Assembly (NCBI GenBank): GCA_900552855.1
Contig: USBG01000028.1
Location: forward strand, 1-16,254
Direction of reading: 5' to 3'
Origin: an uncultured Phascolarctobacterium sp.
GTDB taxonomy: Bacteria; Bacillota; Negativicutes; Acidaminococcales; Acidaminococcaceae
DNA length: 16,254 nt
The notes beneath the pieces were generated by a model. It worked only from the letters and a program-made list of their open reading frames with translations. It ran no database searches and was not told where the DNA came from. Below are positions 7,192 through 14,122 of the stretch, piece by piece; the stretch's first letter is position 1; every line of letters begins with the position of its first letter. The position numbers were made by a program, and so were the translations under genes.

Positions 7192-7827
7192 ATGAATATG
7201 GACGAGTTGGCACTGGAGCTGCAGCAATGTCAGCAATGTAATTTGCGTAAGGATGCTATTGGTACTGTAGGTTGGTTTGGCAATCCTGAAAGTCCCTTGG
7301 TACTAGTTGGGGAGGGACCTGGTGGTGTGGAGGATGAGTATGGCTGTCCACTGATTGGTCCGTCCGGACAGCTATTAGATAAGGCCTTGTGGTCTGTAAA
7401 GATTACCAGGGATAGGGTGCTGACTACAAATGTTATAAAATGTCGTCCTAAGGGAAATAGAACTCCTGACATAGCAGAGGCTGATTTTTGTGGTAGGCTA
7501 TGGTTAGAGCGAGAGCTTGCTATTATGCAGCCTAAAGTGGTTGTGGCCTTGGGAAGCGTGGCGCTACATTTTTTAGGCAGTCCTGATATGCGTATAACAC
7601 GTGATAGAGGGCAGTGGTTTAAGACAGCTCAGGGCTTTGATTGCATCGCAACATATCATCCAGCATATTTACTTCGTTTGTATGGTAAGCAGCAGATTGC
7701 AGCTAAATGGGATGTGTTTCATGATTTAGAAAAGGCTCGGGACAGAGCGCTAGAGCTTGCTCCAGGTTATCAATTTATGTCTGAAGAGAAGCCAGATTTA
7801 TTTAAGCTGTTTCGTAAAAGAGTGTAA
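7192..7827 (+). CDS. Uracil-DNA glycosylase, family 4 type
   Basis: This is a DNA repair enzyme of about 211 aa that removes uracil from DNA. Four cysteines placed for the family 4 iron-sulfur cluster are present: C13, C16, C84 and C100 (numbered from the ATG at 7192). Motif 1 reads GEGPGGVED (40-48), where the commonest family form is GEAPG. The second active-site motif is HPAYLLR. CRPKGNRTP around residue 84 is also characteristic. An in-frame GTG at 7183 is possible, but AGGAG at 7179-7183 is 8 bp from the ATG at 7192, which I prefer. That ribosome-binding site overlaps the lipase stop codon, so the two genes share a transcript although their functions seem unrelated. A terminator follows the gene. 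Confidence 0.87.
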   Translation: MNMDELALELQQCQQCNLRKDAIGTVGWFGNPESPLVLVGEGPGGVEDEYGCPLIGPSGQLLDKALWSVKITRDRVLTTNVIKCRPKGNRTPDIAEADFCGRLWLERELAIMQPKVVVALGSVALHFLGSPDMRITRDRGQWFKTAQGFDCIATYHPAYLLRLYGKQQIAAKWDVFHDLEKARDRALELAPGYQFMSEEKPDLFKLFRKRV

Positions 7828-7832
7828 AATTT

Positions 7833-7861
7833 AAAGGCAGGATGTAGGTCCTGCCTTTTTT
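7833..7861 (+). terminator. Rho-independent terminator after the glycosylase gene
   Basis: AAAGGCAGGA (7833-7842) pairs perfectly with TCCTGCCTTT (7849-7858) around a 6-nt loop, and T residues run to 7861. It begins 5 bp after the glycosylase stop codon. Confidence 0.9.
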
Positions 7862-7862
7862 G

Positions 7863-7871
7863 TGCTATAAT
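7863..7871 (+). promoter_or_regulatory. Extended -10 promoter for the CHR transporter pair
   Basis: TGCTATAAT is an extended -10 element (TGn plus perfect TATAAT at 7866-7871) directly after the terminator. No good -35 is seen, which extended -10 promoters can tolerate. Transcription would start about 75-80 bp before the first CHR gene. Confidence 0.45.
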
Positions 7872-7955
7872 AGGCATGCTGATGTTTTAGGCTTTTTAAG
7901 TGAAGCGGTTAAGGCATTGGATTGTCAGCGTATATTTAGATGAGGAAGTGTTATT

Positions 7956-8174
7956 GTGCAAGCATCTGTTGATGTTAATGTTGATAAAGAGTTTTACTGG
8001 AAGCTTTTTAAATCAACCTTTATTATTAGTGCTTTTACTATTGGTGGTGGTTTTGTTATCATTCCACTGTTGAAGGCTAAGTTTGTTGATGAATATGGTT
8101 GGCTCGATGATAAGGAAGCTTTAAACCTTGTGGCTATTGCGCAATCTGCACCAGGAGGTGTAGCTGCCAATTAG
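7956..8174 (+). pseudogene. CHR-family (chromate transporter-like) protein, N-terminal half of a broken gene
   Basis: This 72-aa fragment is the first part of a short CHR-family membrane protein. It has the typical opening SAFTIGGGFVIIPLL and the family hallmark QSAPGG, then stops at TAG (8172-8174) immediately after AAN. The rest of the protein continues in the +1 frame from 8176. The intact paralogue downstream has five residues between the matching Asn and Gly (INAATFVG). Here only 7 nt separate AAT from GGT, so a net loss of about 8 nt explains the break. The two pieces (72 and 115 aa) plus the missing residues make about 190 aa, matching the 188-aa neighbour. GTG is the start, with GAGGAAG 7 bp upstream. 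CHR proteins can export chromate, but the natural role of short pairs is often unknown. Confidence 0.72.
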
Positions 8175-8175
8175 C

Positions 8176-8523
8176 ATGGGTTATCGTATGGCAGGCTTTA
8201 AAGGCTCTATGGTAGCTCTTTTGGCAACTGTATTGCCGCCTCTTTTTACATTAAGTGCCATTTCCTATTGCTATGATTTTTTTGCTGCTAACGAGTATAT
8301 ACAGCTTATATTAAAGGGCATGCAGTGCGGCGCTACTGCAATTATTCTTAATGTGGCATTGGATTTACTTATTAAGGAATGGAAGAAAAAGCTGCTTATT
8401 CCTATGCTGATTATTGCAGGAACCTTTATTGCAAATTATTTTTTTGATATTAATTTAATGTACGCAATTTTGGTGGATGCCGTTATTGGCTTCTTTCTGC
8501 TGCGTGATAAAAAATATGCGTAA
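8176..8523 (+). pseudogene. CHR-family protein, C-terminal half of the broken gene
   Basis: This 115-aa fragment starts with MGYRMAGFKGS, which corresponds to the GYRxAG motif right after the first conserved segment of CHR proteins. Three or four hydrophobic membrane segments follow. It lies one base after the TAG of the N-terminal half (TAG-C-ATG), so ribosomes could reinitiate. The only Shine-Dalgarno-like sequence, GGAGGTG at 8154-8160, is 15 bp upstream, which is far. Coding character is well kept across the fragment with no further stop codon, so the lesion looks recent. A two-piece functional protein or frameshifting during translation is possible but less likely. The intact second CHR gene follows 12 bp later. 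Confidence 0.7.
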
Positions 8524-8535
8524 GGAGGCAGAGAA

Positions 8536-9102
8536 ATGATTTATTGGGAGCTTTTTTGGAGCTTTGTTCAGGTTGGTGCCTTCTGCGTAGGTGGTGGCTA
8601 CGCCTCCATGCCTTTAATTCAGGAGCAGGTAATTGATATTCATGGCTGGCTGACTATGCAGCAGTTTATTGATATTTTTACTATTTCTCAGATGACGCCT
8701 GGTCCTATTGGCATTAATGCAGCAACCTTTGTAGGTACTAAGGTTGCCGGTATACCCGGTGCTGTAGCTGCAACGGCGGGATTTGTTTTTCCTTCTGTTA
8801 TTATAGTGCTGATAATTTCCAAATTATTTTTTAAGTACGGAGATATTGGTCCTATTAGAGGCATTCTGAATGGATTAAGACCAGCTGTAGTAGCCTTGAT
8901 TTGTTCTGCTAGCATAGGCTTTGTTTTATTGGCGCTGTGGAATACAGAAAGCCTTCCTGCTGATTTTACCAAGGTGGATTTAATTGGCTGTATTGTATTG
9001 CCGTTGTCGTTGATAGGTGTACGTATGAAGCTAGGTGTTATAAAGCTGCTGTGTCTTTCTGGTTGCTTGGGACTGCTTTTAGGTGTATTTGGTATTAGAT
9101 AA
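8536..9102 (+). CDS. CHR-family chromate transporter-like protein
   Basis: This is an intact short CHR-domain membrane protein of 188 aa. It carries the family signatures VGAFCVGGGYASMPLIQ near the N-terminus and SQMTPGPIGINAATFVGTKVAG after it, then several hydrophobic segments. Short CHR proteins are encoded as tandem pairs, and two different halves are thought to make one transporter. Its partner is the disrupted gene just upstream, so transport by this pair may be lost. AAGGAGG (8522-8528) overlaps the stop of the upstream fragment and is 7 bp from the ATG, which indicates coupled expression. Chromate is the named substrate of the family, but anaerobes carrying such pairs may move another anion. 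Confidence 0.88.
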   Translation: MIYWELFWSFVQVGAFCVGGGYASMPLIQEQVIDIHGWLTMQQFIDIFTISQMTPGPIGINAATFVGTKVAGIPGAVAATAGFVFPSVIIVLIISKLFFKYGDIGPIRGILNGLRPAVVALICSASIGFVLLALWNTESLPADFTKVDLIGCIVLPLSLIGVRMKLGVIKLLCLSGCLGLLLGVFGIR

Positions 9103-9142
9103 ACTAGAGACTTGGTCAAAACCAACATTATAATGAAAAAAT

Positions 9143-9182
9143 AAAACCTCTGGGTACATTGTGATATGTACTCAGAGGTTTT
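9143..9182. terminator. Bidirectional terminator between convergent CHR and DUF4127 genes
   Basis: A 17-bp stem (9143-9159 with 9166-9182, one G-U pair) closes a 6-nt loop. The outer arms are AAAACCTCTG and CAGAGGTTTT. On the plus strand TTTT leads into a T-rich tail. On the minus strand the stem is followed by a long T-run (the A-tract at 9135-9146). It lies between two genes pointing at each other, so it can serve both. Confidence 0.85.
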
Positions 9183-9184
9183 GT

Positions 9185-10825
9185 CTATTTAACGCCTATT
9201 TCCGTAAAGACATTCAATTTTACCTCAAAAATTCTATCCCATGGAAGCTGAGCACTGACGTAAATGTTACGCAGGTAGTAGTCTTTGCCATCCTGTGAAT
9301 AGAAGGGATTGCGTCCTAAATTGCGATGCAATAAAAGCTCTGCCTGAAGGCTGGAAAAGATTTGTACTCTTTCATTACAGTAAGCAAGACCATCGGGGCC
9401 TAAGGCATTGTGAGTATAGCCCATAACATATAGCTCATGCTTTAAGGTTGGATGCAGCAGCTTTTGATAACAATAATCGTCTAAAATACGTTCTACATTA
9501 AAACGCAAATTGGCATTATATAGAGCAAGTAAATCTTTTTTAGGTAGTCGCTGGCATTGCCCTGCAAAAATAATAGCTTGGGAAATAGCTGTACCTGATG
9601 AATTACCAAAGGTGTTCCAGCCTGCGTAGGCACTAAGCCTATTAACGGGTGCTTCACTTTTTAGAAGCATGGGCATTAACAGCTCGTTGGTATTGAAGTT
9701 AGCGGCGGAGTCAACTAAGGCGATATGCTTGCCGCTGTTAATAAGCTGTGTTAGCTCCTGTACCTGTTTTTCACCAGGCTTGTATTTGTGGTGACCGCAG
9801 TTCACATAAAGAATTATATCTGCCACCTGAGGATTATCTACCTCCTGTGCTCCTACAAGCTGCAGCTGGTTGCGCATGGTAGCGCCAACACTGTCTGCCA
9901 TATAGGGCATGTGGAAGAATTCTACTGATTTATCTGCATATTGTAAATAAATCTTGGGCTTCCATTGAGGCTGATATTCACGAACGTAGCTGCGGGCTAA
10001 AAGCAGGCTGGCAAGCTCGTCAGCACCATAGGTTACGGTGGCGTGAGGAGCTAGGGCGTTGCTCTTAATGAAGTCCTGCGCGTGACGTGCGCTGCGGTGG
10101 GGCAGGCCAAAGGGAGAACCATCGTCCTGACCTATAAATACCTCTAAATTTTTATTGGCGGCCAAGAGAAGCTGCTTGTGAAAGTCCTCGTTATTGGCAT
10201 AAAGTGACTTATATTTTATAAGCGTGATTGGTGGTATTTGGTCAATATAATGATACATCTCCTTAGTAATATAGGGGTCACAGGATATTTCGGCCATATC
10301 AAAAAGCTGTGAATATTTCATTAGGTGGAATTGATACCAGGCATCAGGAAGCATTTCATCGCTTACTAAAAGTCTAGGGATTACAGAGAATACAGAGGCC
10401 TTAAGCATAGCACCATCTTCAGGTAATTGCTTTAAAGAGCGCAATAGCTGTTTTTGCTCCATTGGATTTGTAAAGTCCTGACGTGAATGCAGCAGGCCTC
10501 CATGGAGAAGCAAATCAGCAGAAATAATTGCTTCGTTTTGTTGTCTAAGGGCATAACGTAGCCAAATTGAAAGTTTTTCTTTATCTGCAGGCTTTTTATA
10601 GTTGTCAAGAAGCTGTTTTGGCGGTAGAATTACATTTAGACCAGCCATTTGTCCAAGCTCCTGAACAAGCTCGGTACACACAGGGCGACTATCCAGTGGC
10701 ACAAGGATAATGCTTCTATCCATTGGAAGATGGTTTGTATATAGCTTCTGCGTTAGTGGAAGCTGCCAGTAAAGACAGTACAGCATTAGCAGTAAGCCTA
10801 CAAATATGCTTATAAACTTTTTCAT
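9185..10825 (-). CDS. DUF4127 family protein, membrane-anchored or secreted
   Basis: This is a 546-aa protein of a family without known function. Residues 4-22 form one hydrophobic helix, a signal anchor or uncleaved signal, so the bulk should lie outside the cytoplasmic membrane. The opening LVPLDSRPVC (41-50), SADLLLHGGLLHSR, GQDDGSPFG, TYGADELASLL and AYAGWNTFGNSSGTA are the conserved blocks I associate with DUF4127. The many conserved Asp, Asn and His residues would suit an enzyme, but that is inference. It has no operon partner: it converges with the CHR genes and diverges from rsmD. AAAGGAGT on the minus strand supports the start. It was recognised from memory of family motifs, not by a search. 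Confidence 0.78.
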   Translation of the reverse strand: MKKFISIFVGLLLMLYCLYWQLPLTQKLYTNHLPMDRSIILVPLDSRPVCTELVQELGQMAGLNVILPPKQLLDNYKKPADKEKLSIWLRYALRQQNEAIISADLLLHGGLLHSRQDFTNPMEQKQLLRSLKQLPEDGAMLKASVFSVIPRLLVSDEMLPDAWYQFHLMKYSQLFDMAEISCDPYITKEMYHYIDQIPPITLIKYKSLYANNEDFHKQLLLAANKNLEVFIGQDDGSPFGLPHRSARHAQDFIKSNALAPHATVTYGADELASLLLARSYVREYQPQWKPKIYLQYADKSVEFFHMPYMADSVGATMRNQLQLVGAQEVDNPQVADIILYVNCGHHKYKPGEKQVQELTQLINSGKHIALVDSAANFNTNELLMPMLLKSEAPVNRLSAYAGWNTFGNSSGTAISQAIIFAGQCQRLPKKDLLALYNANLRFNVERILDDYCYQKLLHPTLKHELYVMGYTHNALGPDGLAYCNERVQIFSSLQAELLLHRNLGRNPFYSQDGKDYYLRNIYVSAQLPWDRIFEVKLNVFTEIGVK

Positions 10826-10857
10826 GTTGCACTCCTTTACCGTTAATTTAAAATATA

Positions 10858-10875
10858 GCGTAAATACGCATTTAC
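10858..10875. promoter_or_regulatory. Overlapping palindromes between DUF4127 gene and rsmD
   Basis: GCGT-AAAT-ACGC (10858-10869) and GTAAAT-ACGC-ATTTAC (10860-10875) are both perfect inverted repeats and share most bases. They lie in the 74-bp divergent gap, where a bound protein could affect both genes. No confident -35/-10 pair could be assigned in the gap. A TATAAC at 10878-10883 would put the rsmD start almost on its ribosome-binding site. Confidence 0.35.
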
Positions 10876-10899
10876 ATTATAACATATTAGGAGATATTT

Positions 10900-11472
10900 A
10901 TGAGAATTATTACAGGACGTGCTCGCGGTTTGCAGCTAACTGTTCCTAAAACATATGATGTTCGACCTACTGCGGACAGAGTTAAGGAATCTGTATTTAG
11001 CATTATAGGCAGCAAGATTATTGGTGCTGATGTGCTTGATTTATTTGCGGGTACAGGAAATCTTGGTTTGGAAAGCTGGAGCCGCGGAGCTGCTTCAATT
11101 ACATTTATTGACGAAAGCAAGGAGTCTTTACGTTTGGTAAGCAGCAATATTGCTAAATGCAAAGCAGAAAATGATTGTACCATGCTAAAGGGCAGTGCTG
11201 TGAGTGTTGCGGAACGCTTGTATCAGCAGGGAAAGCGCTTCGATTTTGCTTTTTGTGATCCGCCATATAGCAAGGGCTGGATAGAAAAAATTTTTGATGT
11301 TTTAGAGCGTAGTCCCTTTTTAAAGCCTGGTGGATATTTGGTGGTAGAGCGTGCTGGTAAGGATGAGCTGCCGCCACTTCCAGAAAAATATGAATTGGTA
11401 CGTAGTGAAAAGTACGGAGATACAAAAATAGATTTTATTTATTATGATAATTTTGAAAAAATGTCAGAATAA
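10900..11472 (+). CDS. rsmD: 16S rRNA (guanine(966)-N(2))-methyltransferase RsmD
   Basis: This enzyme methylates G966 (E. coli numbering) of 16S rRNA using S-adenosylmethionine; 190 aa, the family's usual length. The N-terminus MRIITGRARG with RPTADRVKES is diagnostic of RsmD. The SAM-binding motif is DLFAGTG (47-53), and the catalytic N-methyltransferase motif is DPPY (120-123). AGGAG lies just upstream of the ATG. In Bacillota this gene usually precedes coaD, as here, with a 94-bp gap that may hold a separate coaD promoter. The divergent DUF4127 gene is upstream. Confidence 0.95.
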   Translation: MRIITGRARGLQLTVPKTYDVRPTADRVKESVFSIIGSKIIGADVLDLFAGTGNLGLESWSRGAASITFIDESKESLRLVSSNIAKCKAENDCTMLKGSAVSVAERLYQQGKRFDFAFCDPPYSKGWIEKIFDVLERSPFLKPGGYLVVERAGKDELPPLPEKYELVRSEKYGDTKIDFIYYDNFEKMSE

Positions 11473-11566
11473 AAAAGGATATATTGAAATTGTGTCGAAT
11501 TAAAGACAGATGAAGTGTGATACTTTTTACATTTTTGTTTAATATATAATTTAGGAGGTCTGGCTT

Positions 11567-12058
11567 ATGCGTAGAGCAGTTTGTCCAGGTAGCTTTGACC
11601 CTGTAACCTTGGGTCATATTGATATTTTTGAAAGAGCAAGTGCAATGTTTGATGAGATTATCATCAGCGTTTTTCATAATCCTGGTAAGGATAAGGCCAT
11701 GTTTTCTATGGACGAAAGAGTAGAGATGCTTAGAGAGGCAACTAAGCATATTCCTAATGTACGTGTTACTGGCTTTTCTGGTTTGCTGAACGAATTTTGT
11801 CGTAAAGAGGGAGCCTTTTTTATCGTAAGAGGCTTGCGTGCTTTTACAGATTTTGAGTATGAATTTCAACGTGCGTTGTTAATCAAGAAAATTGATAACG
11901 AGCTGGAAACCGTATTTATTATGACTAATGCTAAATATTCCTTTGTTAGCTCCTCCGGTGTACGAGAGCTTTCTGCTTTTGGCGGACAAATTAAGGATTT
12001 GGTTCCAGAGTGTGTTGAAGAGCGTATTCGTAATCACGAAAAAATGAAATTTGAGTAA
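11567..12058 (+). CDS. coaD: Phosphopantetheine adenylyltransferase
   Basis: This cytoplasmic enzyme catalyses the fourth step of coenzyme A synthesis, joining 4'-phosphopantetheine and ATP to give dephospho-CoA. At 163 aa it has the family's usual size. The nucleotidyltransferase motif TLGH (14-17) follows PGSFDP, the middle segment VRGLRAFTDFEYEFQ is conserved, and the C-terminal ATP-binding signature is SSSGVRE (128-134). The usual VYPGSFDP start reads VCPGSFDP here, a minor change. AGGAGGT is 7 bp from the ATG. A possible extended -10 (TG-n-GATACT, ending at 11524) lies in the gap after rsmD. The next gene starts 12 bp after its stop codon, with a ribosome-binding site overlapping it. Confidence 0.96.
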   Translation: MRRAVCPGSFDPVTLGHIDIFERASAMFDEIIISVFHNPGKDKAMFSMDERVEMLREATKHIPNVRVTGFSGLLNEFCRKEGAFFIVRGLRAFTDFEYEFQRALLIKKIDNELETVFIMTNAKYSFVSSSGVRELSAFGGQIKDLVPECVEERIRNHEKMKFE

Positions 12059-12070
12059 GGGGGATAAAAA

Positions 12071-12673
12071 ATGATCGAAAACAAAAAAACTAATGTCGCC
12101 CTTGATAACATTTTTGAAGAACTTGTTGATCTTCTCGAGGCAGGAACTAGAGTGCCTATGACTGAGAAGATTCTCATTAATGAGGTGGAGATTTCTAGCC
12201 TGATTGATGATTTAAAAGAAGCTATTCCAAAAGAAATCAAAAGCGCTACTAAGGTGTTAGAGGAGCAAAAGAATATCGTTAACAAGGCCTACGAGGATGC
12301 TGATAGAATTGTAGCACAGGCAAAGGCCGATGCTGAACGTATTGTGGGCGTAGCACAAGCAAAGGCTGATGCAATGATTCAGCAGGAAGAGATTGTGCAG
12401 CAGGCTGTTGCTGTAGCTGAGGAAATTAAAGCTAATGCTTTGCGTTATCAGGAAGAAACACATGCAGCCGCTGATGAGTATTCTCTGCGTATTAAGCAGG
12501 ATTCTTTGCAATATGCTGATGATATGCTAGCGTTTATCAGCAATAATTTGCAAAGTGCACTTCAGGATGTTCAGGATTCTCGTAAAAATGTTATTAAGGC
12601 GTTGGATGAGGTCAACAATCCCTTACCGCCTCAGCTTGAAGAAGAAATTGAGCAATATGAGGAAGAACAATAA
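12071..12673 (+). CDS. Coiled-coil protein, SepIVA/DivIVA-like (often annotated ATPase or ATP synthase B-like)
   Basis: This is a 200-aa protein, mostly charged helix. A short N-terminal region ends in RVPMTEKILINE, followed by SSLIDDLKEAIPKEI and then a long Ala/Glu/Gln-rich coiled coil from about residue 60 to 170. This order matches a family that includes mycobacterial SepIVA, a division and envelope-growth factor, and clostridial proteins labelled ATPase only through coiled-coil similarity. No Walker motif is present, so ATPase activity is not supported. The unit VAQAKADA occurs twice (81-88 and 94-101), encoded by a 23-nt direct repeat. It is 12 bp downstream of coaD with GGGGG as ribosome-binding site, so the two are co-transcribed. 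A role in division or envelope growth is inference from the family; the cellular location is unknown. Confidence 0.7.
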   Translation: MIENKKTNVALDNIFEELVDLLEAGTRVPMTEKILINEVEISSLIDDLKEAIPKEIKSATKVLEEQKNIVNKAYEDADRIVAQAKADAERIVGVAQAKADAMIQQEEIVQQAVAVAEEIKANALRYQEETHAAADEYSLRIKQDSLQYADDMLAFISNNLQSALQDVQDSRKNVIKALDEVNNPLPPQLEEEIEQYEEEQ

Positions 12674-12698
12674 GCCTGCGTTTATGCCAGGCTTGTTT
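12672..12698 (+). terminator. Weak hairpin after the coiled-coil gene
   Basis: AAGCCTG (12672-12678) pairs with CAGGCTT (12688-12694) around a 9-nt loop, followed by the poor T-run GTTT. It overlaps the stop codon. It may be a partial terminator ahead of the stronger one at 12728. Confidence 0.4.
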
Positions 12699-12727
12699 AG
12701 GTGTATCTAAAATTTGAATATTGTGCT

Positions 12728-12759
12728 GACGAGCAGAGACATCTTTGCTCGTCTTTTTT
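12728..12759 (+). terminator. Rho-independent terminator of the rsmD-coaD-coiled-coil genes
   Basis: GACGAGCA (12728-12735) pairs with TGCTCGTC (12746-12753). Three further inner pairs (one G-U) close on a 4-nt loop. Six T residues follow (12754-12759). Confidence 0.9.
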
Positions 12760-12762
12760 ATG

Positions 12763-12790
12763 AAAAAAACCACGCCCAAAAGACGTGGTT
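12763..12790 (-). terminator. Rho-independent terminator of tmcAL (minus strand)
   Basis: On the minus strand AACCACG (12790-12784) pairs with CGTGGTT (12774-12768) around a 9-nt loop, followed by T residues (the A-tract at 12763-12769). It is 7 bp beyond the tmcAL stop codon and back to back with the plus-strand terminator at 12728-12759. Confidence 0.88.
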
Positions 12791-12797
12791 AGTTAGC

Positions 12798-13967
12798 TTA
12801 TTTTATGTACGCAGGAGAGGTTGTATAGTCTATTCCTACAGATGAGCTTTGCAAGAAGCTTAAAAGCTCTGCTGCTGCTATGTCTAGCTCCATCTGCTGC
12901 GCAAACCCTGTGCTTTGTCCGTAAGTCGGATTTTTCCCTAGCTTAGTAATAATAGGTAGCTGTGCACTTTTTTTCATTTCCTTAAGCAGTTGACGACCGG
13001 TGTCGTTGAAGGCTAGGACTCTGATATAGGCAGGAGTGCTTTGCTCATAATAGCTGCGGGGACGGTCTAAAATCAGCTGAAGCAGCGTACGGCGTAGGCG
13101 ACTGGTTGGGTAGCGTTTTTGGCTAGCAGCTGTTAGGGCTTCGGACAGAGTGCTGCAGCCTGCAGTTTGCTTTAGGAGATTTTCCATGCCTTCACTGCAT
13201 TGACTGCGTTCTGCTATTGCCTGAGGTGACAGTAGGCGGAGACGGTAGCTAATTAGCTGCCATAAAAGAGCTTCGTCATAGCCGGCACTATTTTGTATAA
13301 TAAAGCTTTTGACGCTAGGGGGAACTGCCTGCTGCCATAGCAAGCCATGGGACGTGTAGTCAGTACGTATGGCTGTGGCGCTGGCAATAGAGCCTTCAAT
13401 CTCAGGACTGTTATAGCCATTGTCAGTTCTTTGCATGAATATAGGCTTTATATCGTGTTTTAAAAGGGCTTTGCTATATTCTAATGCTAGAATATCATTG
13501 GGAGTGTTAAGCTGTGCTGTAGAGCCTGTATGAGCCTGTAAAAGCTGCGCACAGGCGGCCGCATAGCTTTTACCACATTTAAGCTCTGTCTGAAGTGCTT
13601 GCTGGAATTTGGAACCGGTCATTATCCTTGCTAGTGTAGCAAAATCAAAGCTAGGGTTTTCTGCTCCGCAGGACAGGGTAGATACGCAGCCAATAGCTGC
13701 TAAAATATCTATTGCACCCTTGGCGAAGTATTCAGCACTGCGAGTTGTGAATACAGTTGGTAGCTCCAAAACAAGGTCCACGCCATTTGCTACAGCCAGA
13801 CGACTGCGGTGCCACTTGTTTAGAAAGGCTGGCTCTCCACGCTGACAAAGACTACCACTCATAATAGCTATGACAGGGAGACCTGTTATTTTTTTTGTTT
13901 CTGTTACGTGGTGCAGATGTCCGTTGTGAAAGGGATTGTACTCTGCAACAATACCGACCGCCTTCAT
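12798..13967 (-). CDS. tmcAL: tRNA(Met) cytidine acetate ligase TmcAL (YlbM)
   Basis: This enzyme acetylates the wobble cytidine of elongator tRNA-Met using acetate and ATP, through an acetyl-adenylate. At 389 aa it has the usual length. The N-terminal nucleotidyltransferase domain opens with GIVAEYNPFHNGH, containing the HNGH motif (14-17). The next conserved block reads MSGSLCQRGEPA (36-47), where the common family form is SGNFVQRGEPA, so residues 39-41 differ. The region LVLELPTVFTTRSAEYFA is also typical. AGGAGGAGC on the minus strand supports the start. It is divergent from ackA, and both proteins use acetate, although that co-location may simply be ancestral gene order. An extended -10 promoter lies 35 bp upstream. 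Confidence 0.93.
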   Translation of the reverse strand: MKAVGIVAEYNPFHNGHLHHVTETKKITGLPVIAIMSGSLCQRGEPAFLNKWHRSRLAVANGVDLVLELPTVFTTRSAEYFAKGAIDILAAIGCVSTLSCGAENPSFDFATLARIMTGSKFQQALQTELKCGKSYAAACAQLLQAHTGSTAQLNTPNDILALEYSKALLKHDIKPIFMQRTDNGYNSPEIEGSIASATAIRTDYTSHGLLWQQAVPPSVKSFIIQNSAGYDEALLWQLISYRLRLLSPQAIAERSQCSEGMENLLKQTAGCSTLSEALTAASQKRYPTSRLRRTLLQLILDRPRSYYEQSTPAYIRVLAFNDTGRQLLKEMKKSAQLPIITKLGKNPTYGQSTGFAQQMELDIAAAELLSFLQSSSVGIDYTTSPAYIK

Positions 13968-14001
13968 GATATGAAGCTCCTCCTTTATTTTTGCTGCTTT
14001 T

Positions 14002-14010
14002 ATTATAACA
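14002..14010 (-). promoter_or_regulatory. Extended -10 promoter of tmcAL
   Basis: Reading the minus strand, TGTTATAAT (14010 down to 14002) is an extended -10 with a perfect TATAAT. A weak TTTCAA sits about 18 bp upstream as -35. It is 35 bp before the tmcAL start codon. Confidence 0.5.
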
Positions 14011-14122
14011 TATGCTGAAAACGTATTGAAAGTAGCTTGCTTGTTTACAAAAAATGGATAATAAGCTCTAATTATGTTAAAAATGCTAAGTTACAAAGTT
14101 TTTCCTATGCAAGCGACTATAA

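Noticed and set aside
7183..7194. GTG at 7183 as start of the uracil-DNA glycosylase.
   Set aside because: The AGGAG at 7179-7183 overlaps that codon and is well spaced only for the ATG at 7192.
8154..8178. Programmed +1 frameshift joining the two CHR halves.
   Set aside because: The joined product would still lack about three residues compared with the intact paralogue, and the Shine-Dalgarno-like GGAGGTG is not at the spacing of known +1 sites. A deletion is simpler.
11526..11550. TTTACA and TATAAT before coaD as a promoter.
   Set aside because: The spacer is only 13 bp and the transcription start would fall inside the ribosome-binding site.
11435..11869. Minus-strand frame across the start of coaD.
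   Set aside because: It overlaps the conserved PGSFDP and TLGH region of coaD and shows no protein-like motifs.
13609..13845. Plus-strand frame inside tmcAL.
   Set aside because: It is antisense to the conserved N-terminal domain of tmcAL, with no ribosome-binding site or known motif.
14016..14029. cre-like site (TGAAAACGTATTGA) upstream of ackA.
   Set aside because: It has about two mismatches to the Bacillus CcpA consensus, lies about 160 bp from the start codon, and the presence of CcpA in this organism is unknown.
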